Source of the DNA: Holophagales bacterium | Lineage (GTDB): Bacteria > Acidobacteriota > Thermoanaerobaculia > UBA5066 | Assembly: GCA_016716705.1 (NCBI GenBank) | Contig: JADJVF010000021.1 | Span: forward strand, 9,220 to 73,219 | Direction of reading: 5' to 3' | DNA length: 64,000 nucleotides | Shown: positions 1-8,003 of the stretch, one piece after another | Layout: each line of letters opens with the position of its first letter | Numbering within the stretch: position 1 is the stretch's first letter | Program-made: the position numbers and the translations under genes | Notes under the pieces: generated by a model | What the model was told of the DNA's origin: nothing | Seen by the model: only the letters and a program-made list of their open reading frames with translations | Databases searched by the model: none

Positions 1-480
1 GCCCGAGAGGGCCGTGCCGAGGCTGTCGAGCCGGTCCTTCACCTCGTCCCAGAGGGCGGCCTGCCGGAGGCACTTCTCGACGACGGGCTCGAGGTCGGCC
101 TTGCGCGTCACGCCCGAGCAGCGGGGGGCGAAGGCGACGTTGTCGTAGATCGACAGCGGAAGGCCCGTCGGCAGCGGCGCGACCATCCCGATCCGGCGGC
201 GGAGGGCGAAGACGTCGCTCATCTTCCGCACGTCCTCGCCGCCGACCTTCACGCTCCCCGAGACCGAGGCCGAAGCGGTGAAGTCGATCGTCCGGTTCAG
301 GCAGCGGAGCATCGAGGTCTTTCCCGACTGCGCCGGCCCGATGACGGCGAGGATCTCGTTGCGGTAGACGTCGAAGGAGATCCCGTGGAGGACCTCCTTC
401 CCGCCGTACGCGAGGCGGAGGCCGGAGACCTCGACCTCCTTCACGATGTCGTTTGCGGAGGGCGTCGGACTCTCCGTCAC
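1..480 (-). CDS. pstB: Phosphate ABC transporter ATP-binding protein PstB (3' end outside window)
   Basis: This is the ATPase of the high-affinity phosphate importer, acting at the cytoplasmic face with PstA and PstC. The GTG start at 480 lies 4 bases after the pstA stop, and the frame is open to base 1, giving the first 160 residues. The Walker A motif GPAQSGKT is at residues 48-55. The region where PstB normally has its Q-loop glutamine reads GMVAPLPTGLP, so that glutamine is replaced. The signature motif, Walker B and switch histidine lie outside the window. The assignment rests on synteny with pstS, pstC and pstA plus the P-loop. A divergent PstB subfamily is likelier than a different ABC ATPase. 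Confidence 0.9.
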   Translation of the reverse strand, partial: MTESPTPSANDIVKEVEVSGLRLAYGGKEVLHGISFDVYRNEILAVIGPAQSGKTSMLRCLNRTIDFTASASVSGSVKVGGEDVRKMSDVFALRRRIGMVAPLPTGLPLSIYDNVAFAPRCSGVTRKADLEPVVEKCLRQAALWDEVKDRLDSLGTALSG

Positions 481-484
481 GGCC

Positions 485-1378
485 TCACCACTTCTTCCGG
501 TTCCGGAGCCAGATCCGCACGAAGATCGCGGTGGCGTTCACGAGGAGCACCGAACCGAGGAGGACGACGGCCGTCGCGTAGGGGAGCGCCTCCTTGACGT
601 TCGGCACCTGGGTCGCGAGCGTGTAGAGGTGCATGGAGAGGGCCATGCACTGGTCGGTGAGGCCGTAGGGAAAGAGGTCGCCCCGCTCGACGGCCTTGAA
701 GAAGACGGCCCCCGTGAACATGACGGGTGCCGTCTCCCCGGCGGCGCGGCTCACCTGGAGGATGACGCCGGTGAGGATGCCGCTGATCGAGTTCGGCAGG
801 ACGACCGCGCGGACCGTCTGCCAGCGCGTCGCGCCGACGTTCCAGCACGCCTCGCGGAAGGCCATCGGCACGGAGGCGAGCGCCTCGCGCGTGCTCGCGA
901 TGATGACGGGGAGCGTCATGATGGCCAGCGTCAGCGAGGCGGAGAGGATCGAGTAGCCGAAGCGGGCCGCGTAGACGAACGCGCCGAGGCCGAAGAGGGC
1001 GTGGACGATGCTCGGGACGCCCGCGAGGTTGATGACGGCGAGGTTCACGAGACGGTTGAACCAGTTGTCCTTCGCGTACTCGTTCAAGTAGATCGCGGCG
1101 AGGACCCCGATCGGCGTGGAGACGAGAAGCGAGATGCCGACGAGGTAGAGGGTCCCGACGAAGGCGGGCCAGATGCCGCCGTCCGTCATCCCGCGCTTCG
1201 GGACGTCGAGGAGGAATTCCCAGCTGAGCACCGGCCACGCCCGGACGACGAGGTACCCGACGATCAGGACGAGGGGCAGGATCATCGCGGCCGACATGAG
1301 GCCGAAGATCCCCCTCGCGATGGATTCCGCGATCTCCTTGCGGGCGACGTGCGGGGTCTTCGCGAAGCGGCCGGCCAC
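485..1378 (-). CDS. pstA: Phosphate ABC transporter permease PstA
   Basis: Inner-membrane permease subunit that pairs with PstC to form the phosphate channel. The GTG start at 1378 lies 2 bases past the pstC stop and gives 297 residues, the usual size. The frame is open further upstream, but only as an antisense shadow of pstC. Several hydrophobic segments are visible, beginning near residue 20. The cytoplasmic EAA-type loop (STREALASVPMAFREACWNV) that contacts the ATPase is present. Tight spacing on both sides implies translational coupling within pstSCAB. Confidence 0.93.
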   Translation of the reverse strand: MAGRFAKTPHVARKEIAESIARGIFGLMSAAMILPLVLIVGYLVVRAWPVLSWEFLLDVPKRGMTDGGIWPAFVGTLYLVGISLLVSTPIGVLAAIYLNEYAKDNWFNRLVNLAVINLAGVPSIVHALFGLGAFVYAARFGYSILSASLTLAIMTLPVIIASTREALASVPMAFREACWNVGATRWQTVRAVVLPNSISGILTGVILQVSRAAGETAPVMFTGAVFFKAVERGDLFPYGLTDQCMALSMHLYTLATQVPNVKEALPYATAVVLLGSVLLVNATAIFVRIWLRNRKKW

Positions 1379-1380
1379 GG

Positions 1381-2307
1381 CTACTTCCTCCGGATCCCGC
1401 GGACGACGAAGTCGGCCGTCAGGTTCACGACGAGGGTGATGAGGAAGAGGAGCGTCCCGGTGAGGAAGAGGACGCGGTAGTGGTCGGAGCCGGAAGGCGC
1501 CTCGCCGAGCTCGGCGGCGATGTTCGCGGTCAGGGTGCGGACGGAGTCGAGGAGGCTCCCGGGGATGTGGACGGCGTGGCCCGTCGCCATGAGGACCGCC
1601 ATCGTCTCGCCCACCGCGCGCCCGACGCCGAGAAGAACCGCCGCGAGGAGACCGTTCTTCGCGGCGGGGAGGAGGACCCGGTAGACGAGCTGCCAGCGCG
1701 TGGCGCCGAGGGCGACGCCCGCCTCGCGGAAGGAGTCGGGGACGGCCTTCAGGGCGTCCTCGCCGATCGAGACGATGACGGGGACGCTCATCAGGGCGAG
1801 GATGATCCCGCCGTTCAGGACGTTCACGCCGACGGGCGCGCCGGTCGCGCTCACGATGAGCTTGCTCATGACGGTGAGGCCGACGAAGCCCCAGACGACG
1901 CTCGGGATCGCCGAGAGGAGCTCGATGACGACCTTGAGCGTCTCGCGCACGCGCGGCGAGCAGAACTCCGAGAGGAAGATCGCCGCGCCGAGGCCGAACG
2001 GGACGGCGAGGACCATGGCGAGGGCGGTGACGCTCACCGTGCCGACCGTCAGCGCGAACGTGCCGTAGCGGACGTTCGTGGCCGAGGTCGGGTACCACTC
2101 GGTGCTGAAGAGGAACTGCTTGAGGGAGAACCCCTCGCTGAAGAGGACCGGCGCGGCCTCCCTGAGGACGAAGAAGAAGATCGCGGCGACGAAGACGATC
2201 GCGCTCACGCCGCTCAGGCGGATGACGGCCTCGAGCGCCTTCTCCGCGAGGACGGCGGCTCGCGGCCGCACGGCGCGGGCCGTCCGGGCCCTCGGCTCCG
2301 CGCTCAT
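1381..2307 (-). CDS. pstC: Phosphate ABC transporter permease PstC
   Basis: Permease partner of PstA in phosphate import. The product is 308 residues, starting MSAEPRARTARAVRPRAAV, a basic cytoplasmic N-terminus followed by a strongly hydrophobic segment at about residues 31-50. The EAA loop (DSFREAGVALGATRWQLVYR) is clear in the C-terminal half and several further membrane segments follow. It sits between pstS (64-base gap with a strong hairpin) and pstA (2-base gap). The length and loop match the family well. Confidence 0.95.
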   Translation of the reverse strand: MSAEPRARTARAVRPRAAVLAEKALEAVIRLSGVSAIVFVAAIFFFVLREAAPVLFSEGFSLKQFLFSTEWYPTSATNVRYGTFALTVGTVSVTALAMVLAVPFGLGAAIFLSEFCSPRVRETLKVVIELLSAIPSVVWGFVGLTVMSKLIVSATGAPVGVNVLNGGIILALMSVPVIVSIGEDALKAVPDSFREAGVALGATRWQLVYRVLLPAAKNGLLAAVLLGVGRAVGETMAVLMATGHAVHIPGSLLDSVRTLTANIAAELGEAPSGSDHYRVLFLTGTLLFLITLVVNLTADFVVRGIRRK

Positions 2308-2320
2308 GCTTCGCAGGGCT

Positions 2321-2343
2321 CCCCGCGGCGAACGGCCGCGGGG
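2321..2343 (-). promoter_or_regulatory. Intercistronic hairpin between pstS and pstC
   Basis: A perfect 9-bp inverted repeat (CCCCGCGGC / GCCGCGGGG) with a 5-base loop lies in the 64-base gap downstream of pstS. No T-run follows on the minus strand, so it is not a classic terminator. A role in protecting the pstS 3' end or attenuating read-through, so that binding protein exceeds permease, is an inference from position. Confidence 0.5.
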
Positions 2344-2371
2344 ATGGGCGTGTCCACTCGCGAGGCCCTCC

Positions 2372-3289
2372 TCAGGGCTTCGGCGGAGCGGCGGCGACCG
2401 GCACGTAGCCGGCGTCCTCGACGACCTTCTGGCCGGCGGGGGAGAGGATCCAGTCGATGTACGCCTTCACGGCCCCCTTGGGCTCGCCGAGGGTGTAGAC
2501 GTGGAGCGAGCGGGCCAGCGGGTAGCTCTTGTCGTGGACGGCGGCGATCGTCGGGGCGACGGCCGGCGCGCCGGCTTTCGGCGCGACCTTCAGCATCTTC
2601 ACGGAGGCCGTCGCGTAGCCCATGCCGCTGTAGCCGATCGCGGTCGGGGTCGTGCCGACGAGCTCGACGACCTCCTTGGAGCCGTTCAGGTCGCGGGAGC
2701 CGAGCCGGAAATCGCGGTTCCCGAGCGCGTGCTCGCGGAAGAACTCGTAGGTGCCCGAGCTCGACTGGCGGCTCACCCTCACGATCGTGTCGTCCTTGAC
2801 GCCGGGAATCGTCACGCCGAGCTCCGACCAGCGGGTCACCTTGCCCCCCTCGGCGTAGAGGTCGGTGAGCTGCACGAGCGTGATCTCGGACATCGGGTTG
2901 TCCTTGTGGACGTAGACGGCGAGGGCGTCGGCGCCGACGTTGTACCCGGCGGGCAGCTTGCCGGTGTTCTTCACCGCCTGCTCGGCCTCGCTCATCTTCA
3001 GGTCCCGGCTGGCATTCGCGATGTCGACCGCACCCTTGAGGAGCGCGGCGATCCCGACGCCCGAACCGCCTCCGGAAACTTCGACTTCGACGTCCGGTGC
3101 GGCTTTCCGGTACTCCTCGGCCCAGACCTGGGCGACGTTGACCATCGTGTCGGAACCCTTGTTCTGGATGACGGTCTTCGACGATTTCCCGCCTTTCGCG
3201 CCGCCGCCACCGCAGGCGGGGATGGCGAAGGCCGCGGCGATGACGAGGAGGGCCAGCCGACGGGGCGTCGAGGGACGGACTCGGGTCAT
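2372..3289 (-). CDS. pstS: Phosphate-binding lipoprotein PstS
   Basis: Periplasmic solute-binding protein delivering phosphate to PstCA. The 305-residue product has a basic N-terminus, a hydrophobic core and a lipobox (AIPAC, cysteine near residue 26), so it is probably a lipoprotein. The mature part opens with NKGSDTMVNVAQVWAEEYRK and the SGGGSGVGIAALLKG segment typical of PBP-like phosphate-binding domains, and contains the SSSGTYEFF phosphate-site motif. It is second in the operon, 30 bases after phoU. Confidence 0.95.
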   Translation of the reverse strand: MTRVRPSTPRRLALLVIAAAFAIPACGGGGAKGGKSSKTVIQNKGSDTMVNVAQVWAEEYRKAAPDVEVEVSGGGSGVGIAALLKGAVDIANASRDLKMSEAEQAVKNTGKLPAGYNVGADALAVYVHKDNPMSEITLVQLTDLYAEGGKVTRWSELGVTIPGVKDDTIVRVSRQSSSGTYEFFREHALGNRDFRLGSRDLNGSKEVVELVGTTPTAIGYSGMGYATASVKMLKVAPKAGAPAVAPTIAAVHDKSYPLARSLHVYTLGEPKGAVKAYIDWILSPAGQKVVEDAGYVPVAAAPPKP

Positions 3290-3319
3290 GAGTTCTCCTG
3301 CTCCTGCGGTTCTCGAGGT

Positions 3320-4426
3320 CTAGTCGAGCGTGACGCCGAGAACGGCGCCGACGAGGTCGCGGACGTTTCGGGAGAGGAAGTCGTACGTCGCCTGGTAGGC
3401 GGCGCGAATCTCCTCGGGCGAGCCCTCGACGCGCGAGGGGTCGTCGATGCTCCAGTCCACGTAGACGAGGTTTCGCGGGGAGCGCGGGAAGGCCGCCTGC
3501 GCTTCCCTGGCGACCCCGACGATCACGTTGTAGTACTCGAGGTTCGGGACCTGGTCGATCCCCTTCGGCGCCACGTGACTGACGTCGTGCCCCTTCTCCT
3601 TCAGGAAGGCGATGGCCCTGGGGTCGATCGCCCTCGGGTCGATGCCGGCGCTGGAGAAGACGAACCGGGGCTGGTCGAGAGACTGCGCGATCGCTTCGGC
3701 CATCTGGCTGCGGCAGGCGTTGCGCTCGTCCACGAAGAGGACGCGGAACGTGTCGGCGCCCGGGTGCTTCGCGACCTCGCCGGTGCACATGTAGAGAGTC
3801 TCCATGCACACGTTGCGGGCCTGGTCGGCCACGCGCTCGAACCGGCGTCCGATCGTCGAGAGGGTCATGAGCATCTCGGGCGGGATCCGCGATTCCCGGA
3901 CCGCCTCGACGAGCTCCGTGACGAGCTTGCCGAGGAGGGCGTCGACGGCCGGCTCGCTCACGGCGGCGGTCTTCGCGAGCTCGGCGTCGCGCCTCGCGAA
4001 CGCCTGGGTCGCGTCGTGGAGCATCGGGATGGCGATGTCGGCCATCTCGACGAGGCGCCTGCGGAGCGCCTCGGGGGCTTCGGGCAGGTCGCCCAGGCGG
4101 AGGATCTGCCGGGCGATGCTCTCGGCGTAGTCTCCGACCCTCTCCAGCTCGAGGTTGATCTTGATGGCGCTGTAGGCGAGGCGGAGGTGGAGGCCGACGG
4201 GCTGCTGCCGCACGAGGAACTCGAGGCAGAGCCGGTCGATCTCCTTCTCCTTCTCGTCGATGAGCTGGTCGCGCAGGATGACGGCGTAGGCCCGCTGGCG
4301 GTTGCCGCCGGTGAGAGCTTCGACGCAGTCGCGCAGCGCCCGCTCGGCGAGGCCGGACATCTCGAGGAGCTGCTGGCGGATCCGGTCGATGTCGCGTTCG
4401 AGGGAGAGTTCGAGACGAGTCGGCAT
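3320..4426 (-). CDS. phoU: PhoU fused to a catalytically altered ArsC/LMW-phosphatase-like domain
   Basis: The product is 368 residues, against about 220-240 for ordinary PhoU. Residues 1-215 are PhoU: two three-helix bundles with the metal-binding motifs ERVGDYA (95-101) and ERVADQA (197-203). Residues 226-368 look like an ArsC/low-molecular-weight tyrosine phosphatase domain: RVLFVDERNACRSQMAE aligns with the family loop, and DDP (328-330) matches the general-acid loop. The nucleophilic cysteine of the CX5R loop is Asp233, while Cys238 and Arg239 remain, and the ArsC resolving cysteines are absent. It is first in the pst operon, so it probably tunes PstSCAB and phosphate signalling. The C-terminal domain may bind phosphate or arsenate without turnover (inference). 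Confidence 0.92.
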   Translation of the reverse strand: MPTRLELSLERDIDRIRQQLLEMSGLAERALRDCVEALTGGNRQRAYAVILRDQLIDEKEKEIDRLCLEFLVRQQPVGLHLRLAYSAIKINLELERVGDYAESIARQILRLGDLPEAPEALRRRLVEMADIAIPMLHDATQAFARRDAELAKTAAVSEPAVDALLGKLVTELVEAVRESRIPPEMLMTLSTIGRRFERVADQARNVCMETLYMCTGEVAKHPGADTFRVLFVDERNACRSQMAEAIAQSLDQPRFVFSSAGIDPRAIDPRAIAFLKEKGHDVSHVAPKGIDQVPNLEYYNVIVGVAREAQAAFPRSPRNLVYVDWSIDDPSRVEGSPEEIRAAYQATYDFLSRNVRDLVGAVLGVTLD

Positions 4427-4483
4427 CCTCTTCTTGATGGCGAGAGAGGAGGCTGCCTCCCCGCTATCTCCTTGCAGGGACGG

Positions 4484-4511
4484 ACGCTAGCAGATGGGAA
4501 AGGGGTGTCAA
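4484..4511 (-). promoter_or_regulatory. Candidate promoter of the phoU-pst operon
   Basis: On the minus strand TTGACA (4511-4506) is followed after 16 bases by TAGCGT (4489-4484), upstream of the phoU start at 4426. The -35 is consensus and the -10 weak, as expected for an activated promoter. No convincing Pho box was recognised by eye. Confidence 0.4.
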
Positions 4512-4552
4512 GGCGAGGAAAAGGGCGGGGAGGAGGGCCGCCGGAACCGCCC

Positions 4553-5581
4553 CTATCGCCTCACCCGTCCGCTCGCGTCGCCCGCGGCGAGGCGGTCCAC
4601 CTCGGACGCGCTCACGCGGTTGAAGTCCCCCGGGATCGTCTGCTTGAGGGCGCTCGCGGCGACGGCGAACCGGAGCGCCTCCTCCGGGGGACGTCCCGTG
4701 ACGAGGCCGAAGATGAGACCCGCGGCGAACGAGTCGCCGCCCCCGATCCGGTCGACGAGGGTGACGTCGTAGCGCGGGCCCTCGTGAAAGCTCGCGGCGT
4801 CCGCGTCCCAGAGGACGGCGCTCCAGCCGTTGGAGCTCGCCGACCGGCTTTCCCGGAGCGTGATCGCGACGACCTCGAGCCCGAGGTCTCGCGCCACCCG
4901 AACGGCCGCCTCGCGGTAGGCCGCGGGGTCGAGGCCACCGGCGGTCACGTCGGCGCCCCGGACCTCGTATCCGAGGCACGACTGGAGGTCCTCCTCGTTC
5001 GCGACAAGGACGTGGGCACGAGCCGCGAGGGGACGCATGACGGCCTGCGCCTCGCTCTCGGTCCAGAGCTTCCTGCGGTAGTTCAGGTCGAGGCTGACCC
5101 GCGCGCCGGCCGCCCGCGCGGCCTCGACCGCTTCCATCGTCGCCTCGGCCACCGCGGGGCCCAGGGCGGGCGTGATGCCCGTGACGTGGAACCAGGCCGC
5201 CCCTTCGAGGATGCGGGGCCAGTCGAACGTCCCGGCCTTCACCCCGGCGACGGCCGACCCGGCCCGGTCGTAGATCACGTTGCCGGCGCGCTGGCTCGCG
5301 CCCGTCTCGGCGAAGTAGATGCCGAGCCTCTCGCCCCCGCGCAGGACTCGGTCGACGTTCACGCCCTCCGCCCTCAGGGCCGAAACGGCGGCATCCCCTG
5401 CGGCGTTCGCCGGGACGCGCGACACGTAGCGGCTGTCGAGGCCGAAGTGCGCGAGGCTGACCGCGACGTTCGCCTCGCCGCCTCCGAACGTCGCGGAGAG
5501 GAGCGGCGACTGGAAGAGCCGCTCGAAACCTGGCGGCGAGAGCCGCAGCATGATCTCGCCGAAAGTGACGACTCTCTTCAT
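4553..5581 (-). CDS. kdgK: 2-keto-3-deoxygluconate kinase (PfkB family)
   Basis: Phosphorylates 2-keto-3-deoxy-D-gluconate (KDG) to KDPG in the cytoplasm, the step before the aldolase encoded just upstream. It is 342 residues, starting MKRVVTFGEIMLRLSPPG, a typical KdgK N-terminus. The PfkB motifs are present: GGGEANVAVSLAHFG near residue 36, SLDLNYRRKLW mid-protein (the DLNYR motif common in KDG kinases) and DRIGGGDSFAAG near the C-terminus with the catalytic aspartate. The ATG overlaps the eda stop (ATGA at 5581-5578), so the two are translationally coupled. It is the last gene of the kduD-eda-kdgK operon. Confidence 0.93.
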   Translation of the reverse strand: MKRVVTFGEIMLRLSPPGFERLFQSPLLSATFGGGEANVAVSLAHFGLDSRYVSRVPANAAGDAAVSALRAEGVNVDRVLRGGERLGIYFAETGASQRAGNVIYDRAGSAVAGVKAGTFDWPRILEGAAWFHVTGITPALGPAVAEATMEAVEAARAAGARVSLDLNYRRKLWTESEAQAVMRPLAARAHVLVANEEDLQSCLGYEVRGADVTAGGLDPAAYREAAVRVARDLGLEVVAITLRESRSASSNGWSAVLWDADAASFHEGPRYDVTLVDRIGGGDSFAAGLIFGLVTGRPPEEALRFAVAASALKQTIPGDFNRVSASEVDRLAAGDASGRVRR

Positions 5582-6231
5582 CGCGCGCTCCGCGCCGCGG
5601 CGACCGCCGCGACGAACTGACGGGCCCTTTCGGTGATCTCGTCGAAGCGGCGGGCGGCCACCGCTTCGGCGTCGACGAGGGCCGTGCCGACGCCGATCGC
5701 CACGGCTCCGGCGCGAATCCAGTCGCCTGCATTCGCGAGCGAGACGCCGCCGGTCGGCATCAGGCGAAGGTGGGGGAACGGACCGCGCAGATCCCGGAAA
5801 TACCCGGGTCCGAGCGCGGTGGCGGGAAAGACCTTGACGACGTCGGCCCCCGCCTCCCAGGCCCCGAGGATCTCGGTCGGCGTGAAGCAGCCCGGCAGGG
5901 CCGCCACGTCGAAGCGGTGGCAGACGCGAAGGACCTCCTCGCGGAAGACGGGGCTGACGACGTACCGGGCCCCCGCCTCGATCGCGGACTGCGCGGTCTC
6001 GGCGTCGAGGACGGTCCCCGCGCCGAGGACGACGTCCGGCGGGAGGGACGGCGCGATGTCCCGGATGAGCTCGATCGCTCCCGGGACGGTCATCGTCACC
6101 TCGAGGGCGAGGACCCCCCCGGCGGCGAGGGCGTCGACGACGGCGCCCAGGGCCCCGGCGTCCTTCAGGCGGATGACGGCGACGACGCCGCACGCCTCGA
6201 GGGCGGCGACGGTCTCGGCGCGCGAGGGCAC
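5578..6231 (-). CDS. eda: KDPG / KHG aldolase
   Basis: Class I aldolase cleaving 2-keto-3-deoxy-6-phosphogluconate to pyruvate and glyceraldehyde 3-phosphate. A GTG start at 6231 gives 217 residues, the family size; the open frame upstream is a kduD shadow. The N-terminus has GVVAVIRLKDAG. The barrel motifs LEVTMTVPGAI, LGAGTVLDAE, VSPVF, PGCFTPTEI and VKVFPA follow, where VKVFPA carries the Schiff-base lysine. LMPTGGVS completes the phosphate site. It sits 11 bases after kduD and overlaps kdgK. Confidence 0.95.
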   Translation of the reverse strand: MPSRAETVAALEACGVVAVIRLKDAGALGAVVDALAAGGVLALEVTMTVPGAIELIRDIAPSLPPDVVLGAGTVLDAETAQSAIEAGARYVVSPVFREEVLRVCHRFDVAALPGCFTPTEILGAWEAGADVVKVFPATALGPGYFRDLRGPFPHLRLMPTGGVSLANAGDWIRAGAVAIGVGTALVDAEAVAARRFDEITERARQFVAAVAAARSAR

Positions 6232-6242
6232 CGGCCGTTCCC

Positions 6243-7010
6243 CTACCGCGCCAGCCAGCCGCCGTCGACGGCGAGGACGTGGCCGGTGACGTAGTCGCTG
6301 GCGGAAGAGGCGAGGAACACGACGGCCCCGGCGAGGTCCTCCGGCTCGCCCCACCTCCCGGCGGGGATCCGCTCGAGGATCTGCCGGCTCCGGTTCGCGT
6401 CGGCGCGGAGGGCGGCGGTGTTGTCGGTCCTCATGTAGCCGGGGGCGATGGCGTTGACGTTGATCCCCTTCGGCGCCCACTCGTTCGCGAGCGCCTTCGT
6501 CAGCTGGGCGAGCCCCCCCTTCGCCGCGGCGTAGGACGGGACGAGGATCCCGCCCTGGAAGGAGAGGAGGGAGGCGACGTTCACGATCTTCCCGCGCGCC
6601 CCGCGGGCGATGAGCCGCTTCCCGACCTCGCGCGACAGGCGGAACGGGCTCGAGAGGTCGACGGCGAGGACGAGGTCCCAGTCCTCGTCGGAGTGCTCGG
6701 CGGCGGGGGCGCGGCGGATCGTCCCGGCGTTGTTGACGAGGATGTCGACCGGGCCGAGGGCGGCCTCGGCCTCGTCGACGAGCCGCAGCGCCGTCGCAGG
6801 GAGGCTGAGGTCGCCGACGACCGGCGCGGCGCGCCGCCCGTGGGCGCGGACGGCGGCCATCGTCTCCTCCGGCGGCTCGACGAGCCCGTGACAGACGACG
6901 TCGGCGCCGGCGGAGGCGAGGGCCTCGGCCATGGCGCCGCCGAGGCCCGAGGTGGCGCCCGTGACGAGGGCGACGCGGCCTTCGAGGGAGAAGGGGTCGT
7001 GCGTGCTCAT
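6243..7010 (-). CDS. kduD: 2-dehydro-3-deoxy-D-gluconate 5-dehydrogenase KduD (SDR)
   Basis: NAD(P)-dependent short-chain dehydrogenase that converts 3-deoxy-D-glycero-2,5-hexodiulosonate, the KduI product, to KDG. It is 255 residues from the ATG at 7010. The nucleotide-binding motif TGATSGLGGAMAEALA, NNAG, and the catalytic set with YAAAKGGL and an upstream serine in NVASLLSFQGG are visible. The start MSTHDPFSLEGRVALVTG and the end VTGHVLAVDGGWLAR are characteristic of KduD. It heads the kduD-eda-kdgK operon behind an operator-bearing promoter, and kduI lies at 16.5 kb. Confidence 0.88.
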   Translation of the reverse strand: MSTHDPFSLEGRVALVTGATSGLGGAMAEALASAGADVVCHGLVEPPEETMAAVRAHGRRAAPVVGDLSLPATALRLVDEAEAALGPVDILVNNAGTIRRAPAAEHSDEDWDLVLAVDLSSPFRLSREVGKRLIARGARGKIVNVASLLSFQGGILVPSYAAAKGGLAQLTKALANEWAPKGINVNAIAPGYMRTDNTAALRADANRSRQILERIPAGRWGEPEDLAGAVVFLASSASDYVTGHVLAVDGGWLAR

Positions 7011-7018
7011 GGCAGACG

Positions 7019-7047
7019 ATTCTATATGGTCATACCTTTCCTGCGAA
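7019..7047 (-). promoter_or_regulatory. kduD operon promoter with GntR-type operator
   Basis: On the minus strand TTCGCA (7047-7042), a 17-base spacer and TAGAAT (7024-7019) form a plausible promoter whose -10 ends 8 bases before the kduD ATG. The spacer contains AGGTATGACCA (TGGTCATACCT at 7027-7037 on the plus strand). This matches the TGGT-n3-WCCA element found at four other promoters of this locus. The regulator is encoded divergently 200 bases away. Confidence 0.6.
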
Positions 7048-7184
7048 AGTGTACGGAGGGAAGGGCGAGAGGGCGGACCGCTGAAGGCCCCTGGAAGGCC
7101 GGGCGGCCGGTGGCCCGGGCGGCAACGACCGACTCCGGGAGCCGGAGCGGCGAGGGCCCGGACCGCTCGCGACCCGCTTCGCGC

Positions 7185-7213
7185 TTGACTCGTCCGGATC
7201 CGGGTGCTATCTC
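7185..7213 (+). promoter_or_regulatory. Candidate promoter of the gntR-SDR-fucD-uxaC operon
   Basis: TTGACT (7185-7190), a 17-base spacer and TATCTC (7208-7213) lie 26 bases before the regulator's ATG. The spacer holds a CCGGATCCGG palindrome. No TGGT-n3-ACCA site lies in this promoter itself, so autoregulation, if any, would act through the site at 7027-7037. Confidence 0.45.
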
Positions 7214-7238
7214 TGTCGAGGACCACTTAGGGGACGAA

Positions 7239-8003
7239 ATGAGAAAAGGTCAGACCGCAGAGATCGAGCGACCGAAATCCGAGGGCGCGGTGGGCGCCAA
7301 GGTCGTCGAGCACGTACGCCGGCTCATCGAGGCGGGGAGCCTCCACCCGGGAGACCGGCTCCCGGCCGAACGGGACCTCGCCCTGCAGATCAAGGTCAGC
7401 CGCCCGTCCCTCCGCTCGGGTCTCCGGACGCTGCAGGCGATGGGGGTCATCGAGGCGCGGCAGGGTTCCGGGACCTACATCGCCGACGGGCCGCCGAAGC
7501 TGGGGGACGGGCCGCTCCGCTTCCTCGCGGCGCTCCACGGCTTCACCCGCGACGAGATGTTCGAGGCGCGGCGCGTCCTCGAGGTGGGGACGGCGGGCCT
7601 GGCGGCCGAACGGGCGACGCCCGAGCACATCGCCCTGATCGCCGACGAGGTGACGAGCATGTTCGCCTCGCTCGACGACCCCCAGACCTTCCTCGTCCAC
7701 GACCTCCAGTTCCACCGCGTCGTCGCCGCGGGCTCCGGGAACCCGGTCCTCACGACGCTGATCGACACGCTCGCCGAGCTCGTCTTCGAATACCGGAGGG
7801 TGACCGTCGAGCGCGCGAAGGACCTGAAGGAGTCGGCGGAGCTCCACCGCCAGATCTACCGGGCGATCAAGGACCGCGAAGGCGACGAGGCCCGCCGCCT
7901 GATGAGCGAGCACCTCAGCCTGGCCCGGCAGGCCCAGGCTTCCGAGGAAGAGCCCGCGCCGCACCACGAGGGGGAGCGGCCGAAGGCCCGGAGGTCGAAG
8001 TGA
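7239..8003 (+). CDS. GntR/FadR-subfamily transcriptional regulator
   Basis: 254 residues from the ATG at 7239; the longer open frame upstream is antisense to kduD. Residues about 15-85 form a winged helix with PGDRLPAERDLALQIKVSR and GVIEARQGSGTYI, typical of GntR. The remainder is an all-helical FCD ligand domain with HDLQFHRVVAAGSGNPVL and ELHRQIYRAIKDREGDEARR, which carry the usual metal-ligand positions. FCD regulators near uronate genes (UxuR, ExuR, KdgR types) respond to hexuronates or KDG. Its position, divergent from kduD, and the repeated TGGT-n3-WCCA sites make it the likely regulator of the pectin locus, though its ligand is unproven. Its stop overlaps the next start (GTGA). Confidence 0.9.
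   Translation: MRKGQTAEIERPKSEGAVGAKVVEHVRRLIEAGSLHPGDRLPAERDLALQIKVSRPSLRSGLRTLQAMGVIEARQGSGTYIADGPPKLGDGPLRFLAALHGFTRDEMFEARRVLEVGTAGLAAERATPEHIALIADEVTSMFASLDDPQTFLVHDLQFHRVVAAGSGNPVLTTLIDTLAELVFEYRRVTVERAKDLKESAELHRQIYRAIKDREGDEARRLMSEHLSLARQAQASEEEPAPHHEGERPKARRSK

Noticed and set aside
2078..5620. Very long open frame on the plus strand across the pst and kdgK genes
   Set aside because: It is antisense to well-conserved pstC, pstS, phoU and kdgK, its translation is Arg/Glu/Asp-rich and resembles no protein; a by-product of high GC and skewed codon use.
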